The notes: generated by a model from the letters alone, not told the origin. 64,000 nt of DNA from Roseburia inulinivorans DSM 16841 (GCF_000174195.1 NZ_ACFY01000086.1:62001-126000), one strand, 5' to 3'. Positions 8,227 through 16,961 are shown, numbered from the stretch's first letter. Numbers and translations are program-made.

Positions 8227-8940
8227 TAATGTTATGATTTGACCTGTCAGATATTCATTTCCTTCGGCAAGCGTCAGAACAAGGGAGGCAACCTCCTCCG
8301 GCATTCCGAATCTTCCGGCTGGAATTTCATCTGTTAATGTAGCACGTTCTTCTTCGGAAAAGCATGCATTCATCTGTGTGTCGATGCAGCCGCATGCAAT
8401 GGCGTTTACCTGGATATTGCTTGGTGCAAGTTCCTTGGCAAGACCTCTGGTAAAAGAATTCATTCCTCCCTTGCAGGCGGAATAGGCTACTTCACAGGAT
8501 GCTCCAACATTTCCCCAGACAGAGGAAATATTAATGATTTTTCCGGATTTTCTGGAAAGCATATGAGGAATCGCCAGTTTACAGGTGGAAAATACGGAAG
8601 TGAGATTCACACCCAGAATATGATTCCATTCATCGATCGTCATGTCAGTTAGCAGACCGACATAAGAGATCCCGGCATTGTTGACTAACACATCGACACC
8701 GTGAAAACGCTGCTCAATATGTGAAAAAAGCTGTGTCACATATTCGAAATCAGAGATGTCACCAATACTTGCAAGGACATCTACGGAATAGTCTCTTTCC
8801 AGATCGTTTTTTAAATGTAAAAGTTCTGTTTCACTTTTGGAGCAGGTGATGACAAGGTTATAACCTGCTTTTGCAAAAGCAACAGCGATTGCACGTCCGA
8901 TACCACGTGACGCACCGGTAATTAGAACTGTTTTTTTCAT
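8209..8940 (-). CDS. ymfI: SDR oxidoreductase, probable EF-P 5-aminopentanone reductase
   Basis: 243-residue short-chain dehydrogenase. It has T-G-A-S-R-G-I-G (NAD(P) binding, 7-14), N-N-A-G (about 87-90), and the catalytic Ser in I-S-S-V-W-G followed by Y-S-A-C-K. The I-S-S-V-W-G-N-V-G-A-S-C-E-V-A-Y block and the L-D-G-G-W-I end match my recollection of the YmfI group. In Bacillus YmfI reduces the aminopentanone group on elongation factor P. A generic beta-ketoacyl-ACP reductase (FabG-like) is the alternative. The start codon overlaps the stop of the upstream BlaI-type gene (ATGA), so the two are translationally coupled. Confidence 0.75.
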   Translation of the reverse strand: MKKTVLITGASRGIGRAIAVAFAKAGYNLVITCSKSETELLHLKNDLERDYSVDVLASIGDISDFEYVTQLFSHIEQRFHGVDVLVNNAGISYVGLLTDMTIDEWNHILGVNLTSVFSTCKLAIPHMLSRKSGKIINISSVWGNVGASCEVAYSACKGGMNSFTRGLAKELAPSNIQVNAIACGCIDTQMNACFSEEERATLTDEIPAGRFGMPEEVASLVLTLAEGNEYLTGQIITLDGGWI

Positions 8941-9254
8941 GCCATTATATCTTTCTTCATAGCTTCCTTATCGTTATCATAGAACTTGGTCAACAGGGCG
9001 AGAAGCTTCATTTTGCGGTATTCCTCTTTGCTCACAAGTGGTTGATAGTAAGAGTAACGTCCTTTCTGATAAGAAGCCAGAAAGCCTTTTTTCTTAGCTC
9101 TTGCAAGAAAAGTAGATACTGTCTGTGGTTTCCAGGCAGTATGATAGCGCTCGTTTGTCTGAGTCATGACTGCTGCTAAATCTAATTCAGCCTCATTGTT
9201 CCAGATAATTGTCATTATCATTTCTTCGCAGGCTGACAATTCTATATTCTTCAT
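8937..9254 (-). CDS. BlaI/MecI/CopY-family repressor
   Basis: 105 residues from the ATG at 9254, chosen because AAAGGAGATG lies just upstream. A longer in-frame version to 9308 lacks a ribosome site. The winged helix is of BlaI type (L-S-A-C-E-E-M-I-M-T-I-I-W, then W-K-P-Q-T-V-S-T-F-L-A-R-A-K-K-K-G-F-L). No BlaR-type sensor or lactamase is adjacent. Instead its stop overlaps the start of the SDR gene, so the signal and the regulated gene are unclear. It may control its own operon. Confidence 0.85.
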   Translation of the reverse strand: MKNIELSACEEMIMTIIWNNEAELDLAAVMTQTNERYHTAWKPQTVSTFLARAKKKGFLASYQKGRYSYYQPLVSKEEYRKMKLLALLTKFYDNDKEAMKKDIMA

Positions 9255-9396
9255 AGTGTCATCTCCTTTTTCGCTTGTCCGATTATTATAGCATATTGCC
9301 AGCAGCAAAACAGCCGGAAATTGCTTTTATATTATGAATTTTTTGTTAAATTTTATGTTTGTAGTATGTTTGGGTGAAATTTTGTGTGAAAGTAAT

Positions 9397-9428
9397 AAAA
9401 AAAGGATATCGATGTGATATCAATATCC
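9397..9428 (-). terminator. Terminator of the tRNA-Pro gene
   Basis: Minus-strand GGATATTGAT / ATCGATATCC (one G-U pair) with a five-base loop and seven T, starting 11 bases after the tRNA 3' end. Confidence 0.85.
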
Positions 9429-9438
9429 TCTCAGTCAG

Positions 9439-9512
9439 TCGGAATGACGTGATTCGAACACGCGACCTCTTCGTCCCGAACGAAGCGCTCTACCAAGCTG
9501 AGCCACATTCCG
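9439..9512 (-). tRNA. tRNA-Pro, anticodon CGG
   Basis: A 74-nt cloverleaf. Acceptor CGGAATG pairs with CATTCCG, discriminator A. D-arm GCTC/GAGC. Anticodon arm CTTCG-TTCGGGA-CGAAG gives anticodon CGG (reads CCG). T-loop TTCGAAT. CCA is not encoded. It has its own promoter (9549-9577) and terminator, so it is a single-gene unit divergent from pyrF. Confidence 0.97.
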
Positions 9513-9548
9513 ATATATTCGGTTGTACGTCCAAAACCGTACTTCGTT

Positions 9549-9577
9549 ATATTAGCATAATTAAATGCAATTGTCTA
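9549..9577 (-). promoter_or_regulatory. Promoter of tRNA-Pro
   Basis: Minus strand TAGACA (9577-9572), 17-bp spacer, TAATAT (9554-9549), ending 37 bases from the mature tRNA 5' end. Confidence 0.65.
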
Positions 9578-9609
9578 GAAAAAAATGAATGTTTTTGCGG
9601 GTAATTATG

Positions 9610-9638
9610 TTTACAATTAAATTTGGATGTAGTATTCT
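9610..9638 (+). promoter_or_regulatory. Candidate promoter of pyrF
   Basis: TTTACA (9610-9615), 17-bp spacer, TATTCT (9633-9638), divergent from the tRNA promoter. The boxes are imperfect. Confidence 0.45.
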
Positions 9639-9705
9639 TTGATGAGGTGATACATAACGGTCACTGTAAAAAGAATAAATACAGAGAATAGAAAAAGGAG
9701 AACTT

Positions 9706-10404
9706 ATGGGAAGAGATGTCATTATTGCCTGTGATTTTAACAGCAAAGAAGAAGTAGTGAGCTTTTTAAGCAAATTTCAGGATGAAAAGCCATTTGTAAA
9801 GATCGGAATGGAACTTTTTTATGCAGAAGGACCTGAGATCGTCAGAACAATTAAGAAGATGGGACATAAGATTTTCCTTGATCTGAAATTACATGATATT
9901 CCAAATACAGTCAAAAAATCCATGGCAGTATTATCAAACCTTGATGTTGATATGTGCAACGTTCATGCGGCAGGAACCAAAGCAATGATGTCTGCAGCGA
10001 TTGAGGGACTGACAAGAGCAGACGGAACAAGACCTCTGCTGATCGCTGTGACACAGCTTACCTCCACAAGCGAGGAAGTGATGCAGGAAGAATTGTGGAT
10101 TGACAAACCGATTGACAAAACAGTTATGCATTATGCAAAAAATACAATGGAAGCAGGGTTAGACGGTGTGGTATGCTCTCCATTAGAGGCAGGAAAAGTA
10201 CACGAAGTATGTGGAGAAAAATTCCTTACCATTACACCGGGCGTGCGTTTTGCAGACGGAGATGTAGGAGATCAGAAGCGTGTGACAACACCTGCAAAAG
10301 CAAAAGAGCTTGGCTCTGATTTTATCGTAGTCGGCAGACCGATCACACAGGCAGATGATCCGGTAGCAGCATACAGAAGATGTGTTGCCGAGTTTGTTGG
10401 CTAG
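9706..10404 (+). CDS. pyrF: Orotidine 5'-phosphate decarboxylase
   Basis: 232 residues, normal length for the bacterial type I enzyme. It catalyses OMP to UMP, the last step of de novo pyrimidine synthesis. The catalytic D-L-K-L-H-D motif (D59, K61, D64) is followed by I-P-N-T-V. The phosphate-binding end reads T-P-G-V-R and V-V-G-R-P-I. AAAAGGAG precedes the ATG. The gene stands alone between its own promoter and a strong terminator, away from other pyr genes. Confidence 0.95.
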   Translation: MGRDVIIACDFNSKEEVVSFLSKFQDEKPFVKIGMELFYAEGPEIVRTIKKMGHKIFLDLKLHDIPNTVKKSMAVLSNLDVDMCNVHAAGTKAMMSAAIEGLTRADGTRPLLIAVTQLTSTSEEVMQEELWIDKPIDKTVMHYAKNTMEAGLDGVVCSPLEAGKVHEVCGEKFLTITPGVRFADGDVGDQKRVTTPAKAKELGSDFIVVGRPITQADDPVAAYRRCVAEFVG

Positions 10405-10471
10405 TATACGGAGACATTTATAGTTTACACAGCTAGGTGTAGCAGGAATATGTCAGTGCAATGGTAAAAAC

Positions 10472-10507
10472 AAAAATTGTCGTGCCCGGTAACGCACGAC
10501 AATTTTT
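10472..10507 (+). terminator. Terminator after pyrF
   Basis: AAAAATTGTCGTGC pairs perfectly with GCACGACAATTTTT around an eight-base loop, ending in five T. Confidence 0.92.
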
Positions 10508-10546
10508 ACTTTATGCAGTTTTTGTAAGTTAAGAAAGAGGGAAACA

Positions 10547-11326
10547 ATGGAAAACAAAAAAGGAATCAGCGGAAGCACCTTAAAAATGATCGCGATCGTG
10601 ACAATGGTGATCGATCATATTGGTGCAGCAGTATTGGCAAGATTTTTAATGGTAAATGGTTTGGGTGAACTTGACCAGACAAATGCAGATGCAATTATGC
10701 TGTGGCTTTCAGCAAATGGAGCACTGTATTGGACGTACACGGTCATGCGAATGATCGGACGTGTGGCGTTCCCAATCTTTTGCTTCTTGCTGGTGGAGGG
10801 ATTTTTGCATACACATGATGTGAAAAAATATGCGATGCGGCTTGGGCTGTTTGCATTGATCTCAGAGATACCGTTCGATCTGGCATTCAGCAGCAAAATA
10901 CTCGAATTCAATTATCAGAATGTCTTTTTTACACTATTCATTGGTTTGCTGACGATGATCGCTTACCGTGCAGTGGAAGAAAAAGAAGAGTGGAATCAGG
11001 CGTTGAAGGTGATCTTGTATATCCTGATCATGGCAGCAGGAATGGCACTGGCGTATTTTTTAAAGACCGATTATGCCGAAAAAGGTGTATTCTGTATCAT
11101 GGTCTTATACATTTTCCGCAAGAAAAAAATGTGGCAGCTCATCGCAGGATGTGCATCATTCATCTGGGAGACACCGGCGCTGTTCGGTTTTATCCCGATC
11201 GCATTTTATAACGGAACCCGCGGCTGGAAGATGAAATATTTCTTCTATATTTTCTATCCGGCACACTTATTGATTTTATATCTGCTTTGCTATTTCATGG
11301 GAATCAGCGGATATTCAGCGGTTTAG
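10547..11326 (+). CDS. traX: TraX-family membrane protein
   Basis: 259 residues with about seven or eight membrane helices. The start K-M-I-A-I-V-T-M-V-I-D-H-I-G-A is the signature of the TraX family (PF05857), named after the F-plasmid pilin acetyltransferase. Chromosomal members in Firmicutes occur without a conjugation system and may acylate an unknown surface component. There are no transfer genes nearby. The last 116 bp of the gene occur again, almost unchanged, at 13034-13149. Confidence 0.88.
   Translation: MENKKGISGSTLKMIAIVTMVIDHIGAAVLARFLMVNGLGELDQTNADAIMLWLSANGALYWTYTVMRMIGRVAFPIFCFLLVEGFLHTHDVKKYAMRLGLFALISEIPFDLAFSSKILEFNYQNVFFTLFIGLLTMIAYRAVEEKEEWNQALKVILYILIMAAGMALAYFLKTDYAEKGVFCIMVLYIFRKKKMWQLIAGCASFIWETPALFGFIPIAFYNGTRGWKMKYFFYIFYPAHLLILYLLCYFMGISGYSAV
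11210..11325 (+). repeat. Long direct repeat, copy 1 (3' end of traX)
   Basis: Matches 13034-13149 at 114 of 116 positions by eye, with offset 1824. This copy is the intact coding end of traX. Confidence 0.95.
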
Positions 11327-11380
11327 CTCTTGATAGAAAATGAAATACAAGCTTGACATAATACAAAAGGGGCAGGAATC

Positions 11381-12937
11381 GTGAATATATATGACACAAA
11401 TGAATCAGTCGAATTGTACGACAACCGCGGAATTGAAATGGCAAGAAAATGCATACGCAGGGCAAAGAGAGAGTATGCGCTCAGATATCTGATTTTACTG
11501 TTATTATTTGCGCTTGGTATGGTGGATAAAATACTGTTTCCACAGATAGAAATAAAGCTTTCAAGCTACATTCTTCTTTATGTTATATGCATGTTTTCTA
11601 TGATGGGGTTTCGCATTTTCCATAATGGAATTGTTGCAAAGCGGATGAAGGATTTTACGCTGCAGGAAAAGCACGATTATAATCTGGTCATCTATCGCGA
11701 AAATCATAATAAAAAATTTTTCTTAAAGAGTATAACCCTGCTGACAATGGCCAAGCAGGACATCCTGATGGAAAAACCGTTGGCTGCAAAACAGGCACTT
11801 TCCCAGATTGCGGTAGAAAGTCTGGAAAAAAATGTGTTGAAGACCTATTATTTTCTGCTTGCAGCAGCATCATTTCGTGCGAGGGAGGACAGCTGGCAGA
11901 TCGAACTGGAGCATTGCGCTGCGGTGCCTTCTAAGACCGTTAAGCTGTCGGATGATGAATTACAGGAGATTTTCAGAAGCGGGGATCAGACCAGGCTGAT
12001 GGACACTGTAAAAACGTGGGAGATTATGGCAGAACAGGACACAAAAACAGAGCCATATCTGAATCTTTGGTTTGGAATATTGATGGCTGCAACTGCCGTC
12101 GGTTATGGAATCTGGACATTTGTTGTGGGAAGTTCAGATTGTTATTATAATTTTATGCTTATTGGGGCAACGCTGCTTTTAGTGGGCTTGTGGATTTTAG
12201 TCAGTGTAAGGATTGTTTATCTTCTGAGACGTTCCCAAAATAAGGGGAAGGGACTAGGAAAAAAGAAGGGAATAAGATTTTTAACTATTTTTATCCTCGT
12301 GCTGATGTGGTGCTTTATTGTAGGATTGAGTCTTGTGATTTTTGTGGGTGCAGGAAGTGATATACATACACAATGGGAAGCAATGAAGACGGGGAAGCAG
12401 CAGGAAAGCCAGGATGAAACATATCATAATGGCACAGAGATTTCCACAGAAGCTGACATAAAAAATCAGGAAACTGAAAACACAGAGACGGCATCAGAAA
12501 TAATAGAAGATACGGAACTTAAACCGGATCAGAGCAATATAGTGAAATCTGGACCGATCACAGACAGTGAGTATGCGTCTTTCCAGATCACAGCAGATGC
12601 ATCTTCGGTGGAAGGCTTTGATGTGTTTGATGATTATGCTGAGACAATGGAAAAGAATTTCATTGGCACATGGTATTGTCCGAGCTGGGGCATGGCGTTC
12701 CGTATTCAGGAAGACGGTGCTTATATTTATACATTAGAATCTGAAAATATAGGATTTTGTAATCAGGAACCATATGTATGGGAACTGACAGACCGCTCCC
12801 AACAGGGGTTATGCCCAAGACTCAGCTTTTATTATGATGATAGCAAGGCTGGAGATATGTTTACATGCTATGTAGCAGGCTGTACAGATGATTATTTCTG
12901 GTGTAATCTGCAGGAAATGGTTTGGTACAGGCAATAG
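11381..12937 (+). CDS. Uncharacterised five-TM protein with an acidic linker and extracellular C-terminal domain
   Basis: 518 residues from a GTG start (AAAGGGGCAGGA upstream). Two helices near 33-50 and 60-78 come first, then a soluble helical stretch (about 90-225) that looks TPR-like (M-A-K-Q-D-I-L-M-E-K-P-L-A-A-K-Q-A-L). Three more helices follow (about 230-250, 257-280, 298-322). After that comes an acidic, low-complexity Glu/Thr linker (about 335-400) and a C-terminal domain beginning N-F-I-G-T-W-Y-C-P-S-W-G-M. That end resembles small lipocalin-like domains in form only. I do not recognise the family. It sits between two copies of the traX 3' end, so it was probably inserted here. Confidence 0.7.
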   Translation: MNIYDTNESVELYDNRGIEMARKCIRRAKREYALRYLILLLLFALGMVDKILFPQIEIKLSSYILLYVICMFSMMGFRIFHNGIVAKRMKDFTLQEKHDYNLVIYRENHNKKFFLKSITLLTMAKQDILMEKPLAAKQALSQIAVESLEKNVLKTYYFLLAAASFRAREDSWQIELEHCAAVPSKTVKLSDDELQEIFRSGDQTRLMDTVKTWEIMAEQDTKTEPYLNLWFGILMAATAVGYGIWTFVVGSSDCYYNFMLIGATLLLVGLWILVSVRIVYLLRRSQNKGKGLGKKKGIRFLTIFILVLMWCFIVGLSLVIFVGAGSDIHTQWEAMKTGKQQESQDETYHNGTEISTEADIKNQETENTETASEIIEDTELKPDQSNIVKSGPITDSEYASFQITADASSVEGFDVFDDYAETMEKNFIGTWYCPSWGMAFRIQEDGAYIYTLESENIGFCNQEPYVWELTDRSQQGLCPRLSFYYDDSKAGDMFTCYVAGCTDDYFWCNLQEMVWYRQ

Positions 12938-12963
12938 GTGTAATTTTGTGGATGAATTGAGAG

Positions 12964-13012
12964 TAAAAAGGAGGGCAGCATTTCCACTTCCGAAATGCTG
13001 CCCATATATTTT
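12964..13012 (+). terminator. Terminator, copy A of a repeated hairpin
   Basis: GGGCAGCATTTC pairs perfectly with GAAATGCTGCCC (12973-12984 with 12992-13003), followed by ATATATTTT. The same unit with a different loop, including flanking AAAAAGGA and TTTTAACCCTGT, follows the LCP gene at 14414-14468. Confidence 0.85.
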
Positions 13013-13033
13013 AACCCTGTGGATACGGGAGAA

Positions 13034-13150
13034 AACGGAACCCGCGGCTGGAAGATGAAATATTTCTTCTATATTTTCTACCCGGCACACTTATTGATTT
13101 TATATCTGCTTTGCTATTTCATGGGAATCAGCGGATATTCTGCGGTTTAA
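13034..13150 (+). pseudogene. Duplicated 3' fragment of traX (direct repeat copy 2)
   Basis: 116 bp equal to the last 39 codons of traX apart from two substitutions, ending in TAA instead of TAG. It has no start or ribosome site. It directly follows hairpin copy A and precedes the LCP gene, where the full traX end would be expected before the insertion. Confidence 0.9.
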
Positions 13151-13297
13151 AATGTGGAATGCTTAAAAGTTTTATAAGAAATTATGCGGCAGATTATTAA
13201 GAATGATTAAGAAAAGCTTGATTGAATCACTGGCTCTCTTTTTGTAACATAAATTTAAAGTACTGAATGATTACAAAAAGAAAGCCGGGGATGAAAA

Positions 13298-14416
13298 ATG
13301 AGTCAGAGAGAAAACGTAAATCCGAGAAGGGAACAGGATCACAGAAAAAACAGCAGAAGATATCAGAAAAGAGCGGCAGCGAGAAGGCGGCGCAACACGA
13401 TTTTTATCGTGGAGATCGTGTTATTGCTTATTCTTGCGGTAGTTCTTTTTTTTATGTCAAAATTAAGCAAAATTGAGAAAACAAAGCTGGATATGGACAA
13501 GATTGAGGTCAATGAGGATATTTCGCAGGAATCCCAGAAAATTATGAAGGGTTACCAGACCATTGCGATGTTTGGTCTGGACAATCGCTCCAATGGAAAT
13601 TTGTCGCAGGGGCGGAGCGATGTCATTATGCTTGCCAATATTAATAATGATACAAAAGAGGTAAAATTGGTTTCTGTCTACCGCGACACTTATTTGGATA
13701 CCGGAGATGGAATTTTCCAGAAATGCAATGCCGCCTACGCTAAGGGTGGACCGGAGCAGGCGATATCCATGCTAAATGTAAACCTTGATTTAAACATTAC
13801 AGATTATGTGACAGTCGACTTCAACTCGATCATCGAATGCGTCGATTTACTTGGCGGTGTGGACATGGAGATCACAGATGATGAGGCGTCTCTCATGACC
13901 GGATATATCCGGGAGTTAAACGAATTGACCGGAAATAAGGCCGAGAATCTTACGCAGGGAGGCACATATACTTTAAACGGTGTGCAGGCATGTGCATATG
14001 CGAGAATCCGATATGGAGGCGGTGATGATTACCGCAGAACAGAGCGTCAGCGTACGGTTTTGACCGCGATGGTGAAAAAAGCACAGCAGTCCGATCTTAC
14101 AACCGTAAATAAGCTCATCAATGAGGTATGTGGTGATATCCAGACCAGTTTTTCAAATGTAGAACTGTTAGCGCTTGCGTCACAGGTTTTCCAATATTCC
14201 ATTGGAGACACCACAGGATTTCCATTTACCAAGACAACTAAGGTTTTGAGCAAAAAAACAGGTGATGTCGTGATACCGTGTGATCTGAGCGACAATGTAA
14301 AAGAACTGCATATCTTTTTGTATGAGGACAGTGCTTACACCGCTTCTGATACCGTGAAACAGAACAGTGAAAAAATCGTGTCAGATACCGGATTTAAATC
14401 CGGCGACGGACATTAA
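13298..14416 (+). CDS. LytR-CpsA-Psr (LCP) family glycopolymer transferase
   Basis: 372 residues. A very basic N-terminus (Arg/Lys-rich, 1-32) is followed by one membrane anchor (about 33-54) and an extracellular LCP domain. Family motifs are G-R-S-D-V-I-M-L-A-N-I-N, S-V-Y-R-D-T-Y and Y-A-R-I-R-Y-G-G-G-D-D-Y-R-R-T-E-R-Q-R, which hold the pyrophosphate-binding arginines and acidic residues. LCP enzymes move undecaprenyl-linked glycopolymers onto peptidoglycan. GGGGATGA precedes the ATG. The spacer from 13151 to 13297 shows no other gene. A terminator follows at once. Confidence 0.92.
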   Translation: MSQRENVNPRREQDHRKNSRRYQKRAAARRRRNTIFIVEIVLLLILAVVLFFMSKLSKIEKTKLDMDKIEVNEDISQESQKIMKGYQTIAMFGLDNRSNGNLSQGRSDVIMLANINNDTKEVKLVSVYRDTYLDTGDGIFQKCNAAYAKGGPEQAISMLNVNLDLNITDYVTVDFNSIIECVDLLGGVDMEITDDEASLMTGYIRELNELTGNKAENLTQGGTYTLNGVQACAYARIRYGGGDDYRRTERQRTVLTAMVKKAQQSDLTTVNKLINEVCGDIQTSFSNVELLALASQVFQYSIGDTTGFPFTKTTKVLSKKTGDVVIPCDLSDNVKELHIFLYEDSAYTASDTVKQNSEKIVSDTGFKSGDGH

Positions 14417-14468
14417 AAAGGAGGGCAGCATTTCGAACTTTACGAAATGCTGCCCATATATATTTTAA
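14414..14468 (+). terminator. Terminator, copy B of a repeated hairpin
   Basis: Overlaps the LCP stop codon. GGGCAGCATTTCG pairs with CGAAATGCTGCCC (14423-14435 with 14443-14455) and is followed by ATATATATTTT. Paralogue of 12964-13012. Confidence 0.88.
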
Positions 14469-14770
14469 CCCTGTAGACATTGGAAAAAATAATGTCCACA
14501 GGAATTGTATTTAGACGGAACTGTTCCAACCCCAAACTGCTTTGAAACCGGCAGCTCCTTTTGATGATTTTATATTAAAGGAAATTTGTGACAGAAATTT
14601 GACTGGAAAGTGAAGAATCTCTTAAGCAGTTCTAAGATATTTATAAACTGGGCATCCGTTTTTTCATAACAAATCTGTGGAAATGCTTGCACAAATTGCC
14701 CGAAAATGGTAACTTATTTTTGAAGATTAAGCAGGGTGGCTTTATAAGCCGCCCTATTCTGTTATAGAAA
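14469..14770. other. Intergenic stretch without a recognisable gene
   Basis: Two hairpins are visible. CCTGT-GACATT pairs with AATGTC-ACAGG (14470-14502) just behind the terminator. GGGTGGCTT pairs with AAGCCGCCC (14734-14754). The second lacks a T-run. No convincing coding frame or known RNA was seen. The end leads into the repeated leader element. Confidence 0.5.
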
Positions 14771-14838
14771 ACAGGGAGACAAAATCCTCTGCTCCTGTAA
14801 GGACAGTCGCATTTGCTCCGCAAACAAGGAGGATTATG
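14771..14838 (+). promoter_or_regulatory. Repeated two-Shine-Dalgarno leader element, copy C
   Basis: A degenerate member of a family also found at 44563-44651 (+) and 59208-59277 (-). It has GGGAG..AAAATCCTCTGCTC, then ATTTGCTCCGCAAA (small tetraloop hairpin), ACAAGGAGGAT and the start ATG. It leads into the DMT permease gene. Confidence 0.65.
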
Positions 14839-15744
14839 AATAAGTTTATCTTACGTCAATCATTATTATTACTTTTAACTGCGACCATCTGGGGCGTGGC
14901 ATTTGTTGCACAGAGGGTTGGCATGGATTATGTTGGCCCGTTTACGTTTAATGTGATGCGAAGCATCATTGGAGGTGTGGTACTGCTTCCATGCATTGCC
15001 CTTTTGGGAAAGATAAATGGAAAAGGCAACACGGAAGCTGCAAAAAAAATGGATGGCAAAGAGCGGAAGACACTTTTCATTGGCGGTATTGCCTGCGGTG
15101 TGCTTCTCTGTATTGCAAGTAATCTGCAGCAGTTTGGGATCATGTATACATCTGTCGGAAAAGCAGGATTTATCACAGCAATGTATATTGTGGTTGTTCC
15201 GGTACTTGGGATTTTTTTGAGAAAAAAAGTGAGCGGTAAAGTCTGGTGTGGCGTAGGGATCGCAGTAGCCGGATTATATCTTTTATGCATGAAAGAGAGT
15301 GGATTTTCTGTTCAGAAAGGCGATTTTCTGTTGATGCTTTGCGCACTGGTATTTTCCTTACACATTTTAGTCATTGATTATTTTTCCCCAAAAGCGGATG
15401 GAGTGAAATTGTCCTGTATCCAATTTTTTACCTGTGGAATCCTGTCTGGTGTAGGGATGGTTCTCACGGAAAAACCACAACTGACGAGTATTCTTGCTGC
15501 ATGGATGCCAATCCTATACGCAGGTGTCATGTCCTGCGGCGTTGCATATACCCTGCAGATCATCGGGCAGAAAGGAATGAATCCGACGGTTGCATCGTTA
15601 ATTTTGAGCCTGGAATCAGTGGTTTCAGTAATTGCAGGATTCCTTATCCTGCATCAGACGCTTTCTCTCAGGGAACTGATCGGCTGTGTATTAATGTTTG
15701 CTGCGATCATTCTGGTACAGCTTCCTGATCGGGCAAAAAAATAA
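14836..15744 (+). CDS. EamA/DMT-family permease
   Basis: 302 residues with ten predicted helices in two EamA repeats (about 8-145 and 155-298). The N-terminal motif T-A-T-I-W-G-V-A-F-V-A-Q-R and the end of the second repeat (S-L-E-S-V-V-S-V-I-A-G-F) are typical of drug/metabolite transporters. The substrate is unknown. It starts at the ATG preceded by AAGGAGG, at the end of the repeated leader element. Confidence 0.88.
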   Translation: MNKFILRQSLLLLLTATIWGVAFVAQRVGMDYVGPFTFNVMRSIIGGVVLLPCIALLGKINGKGNTEAAKKMDGKERKTLFIGGIACGVLLCIASNLQQFGIMYTSVGKAGFITAMYIVVVPVLGIFLRKKVSGKVWCGVGIAVAGLYLLCMKESGFSVQKGDFLLMLCALVFSLHILVIDYFSPKADGVKLSCIQFFTCGILSGVGMVLTEKPQLTSILAAWMPILYAGVMSCGVAYTLQIIGQKGMNPTVASLILSLESVVSVIAGFLILHQTLSLRELIGCVLMFAAIILVQLPDRAKK

Positions 15745-15944
15745 TGAATATATTCAAGAGTAAACTGGCATTTACATCAGGAGATGTTTCGCCGGAGTAT
15801 ATTTACATATGAAAAAAATGACGTGGCGTGATAAAAAAATGTGTGTTATGATAAAGTATATGTAAAACGTATACGAGAGAGCTGTGAAAAGACACATTTG
15901 GGAAAAAGTAACGTGGCTGGACATAGGAACAGGTGACAATTATG

Positions 15945-16883
15945 ATGACTTATTATAGGACGGACGATCAGGTCATACATGAAGAAGAAAAATTAAGTGA
16001 TGGTGTATGGGTGCAGATGATCAACCCAACACATGATGAGTGTGAGGAAATTGCTGAGAAATTAATGGTAGATATTGATGACGTGAAGGCTGCACTCGAC
16101 GTTGAAGAAAGTTCCCGTATTGAACTGCAGGATGGATATACGCTGATACTGGTGGATATCCCGGCCATCGAGATACGTCATGATCAGAGAACATACACGA
16201 CAATTCCGCTTGGTATCATCCTGACGCAGGATATCATTGTCACAATTTGCACGGAGGATACACCGGTATTGCAGAACTTTGTGCGGAGCCGTGTGAAAGA
16301 ATTCAGCACAAAGAAGAAGTTGCGTTTTGTATATCAGATCCTATACCGGACGGCAGCGATTTATCAGGCAAATCTCCGGATCATCGATAAAAGACGTACT
16401 GAGATAGAAGAACGTGTTGGAAGCGATACAGACGATTCCGATCTGATCAACCTGCACGAACTGGAATCTACATTAGTCTACTTTGCGACGTCGCTCCGGG
16501 CAAATGGGGTTGTGCTTGACCGGCTGACGCGCTATAAACGGTTGGAGCAGTACCCGGAAGATAAGGAACTTCTGGATGATGTGATAGTGGAGAACCGTCA
16601 GGCGATTGAAATGACAACCATCTACCGAGATATCATCAACGGAACCAGAGAGCTGATGTCTTCGCTGTTAGATAACCGGCTGAATAATGTTATGAAATAT
16701 CTGACCTCTATTACAATTGTAATGGCGATTCCAACCGTCATTTCCGGTATCTACGGAATGAACGTGAACGAGAACTGGATGCCGTTTGCAAATACACCGC
16801 ATGGATTTTTGATCATTTGTATTATTACATTGCTGATCTGTGTTATTACGATGTTGTTTTTGCGGAAAAAGAAGATGTTGTGA
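15945..16883 (+). CDS. corA: CorA-family magnesium/divalent-cation transporter
   Basis: About 312 residues. A long cytoplasmic alpha/beta N-terminal domain is followed by two C-terminal membrane helices. The selectivity motif Y-G-M-N closes the first helix (near residue 271). AGGTGA lies eight bases before the ATG at 15945. An adjacent ATG at 15942 and a GTG at 15933 are possible but less well placed. The charged end (L-R-K-K-K-K-M) fits the inside-facing C-terminus. Single-gene unit with its own terminator. Confidence 0.92.
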   Translation: MTYYRTDDQVIHEEEKLSDGVWVQMINPTHDECEEIAEKLMVDIDDVKAALDVEESSRIELQDGYTLILVDIPAIEIRHDQRTYTTIPLGIILTQDIIVTICTEDTPVLQNFVRSRVKEFSTKKKLRFVYQILYRTAAIYQANLRIIDKRRTEIEERVGSDTDDSDLINLHELESTLVYFATSLRANGVVLDRLTRYKRLEQYPEDKELLDDVIVENRQAIEMTTIYRDIINGTRELMSSLLDNRLNNVMKYLTSITIVMAIPTVISGIYGMNVNENWMPFANTPHGFLIICIITLLICVITMLFLRKKKML

Positions 16884-16908
16884 TAGGGAAAGACAGAAAT
16901 TTTTGAGA

Positions 16909-16961
16909 TAAAAGGTATATGTTGTTTTGAGATAAATTCTGAAAATAACATATGCCTTTTT
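16909..16961 (+). terminator. Terminator after corA
   Basis: AAAAGGTATATGTT pairs with AACATATGCCTTTT, with extra TTTT/AAAA pairing inside, ending in a T-run. Confidence 0.85.

Noticed and set aside
10547-11326. TraX as evidence of a conjugative element
   Set aside because: No relaxase, coupling protein or integrase in the window; chromosomal TraX homologues are common.
13034-13150. Functional second traX
   Set aside because: Only the last 39 codons are present with no start or ribosome site.
14720-14760. Hairpin GGGTGGCTT/AAGCCGCCC as a terminator
   Set aside because: Followed by TATTCTG rather than a T-run, and no gene ends just before it.
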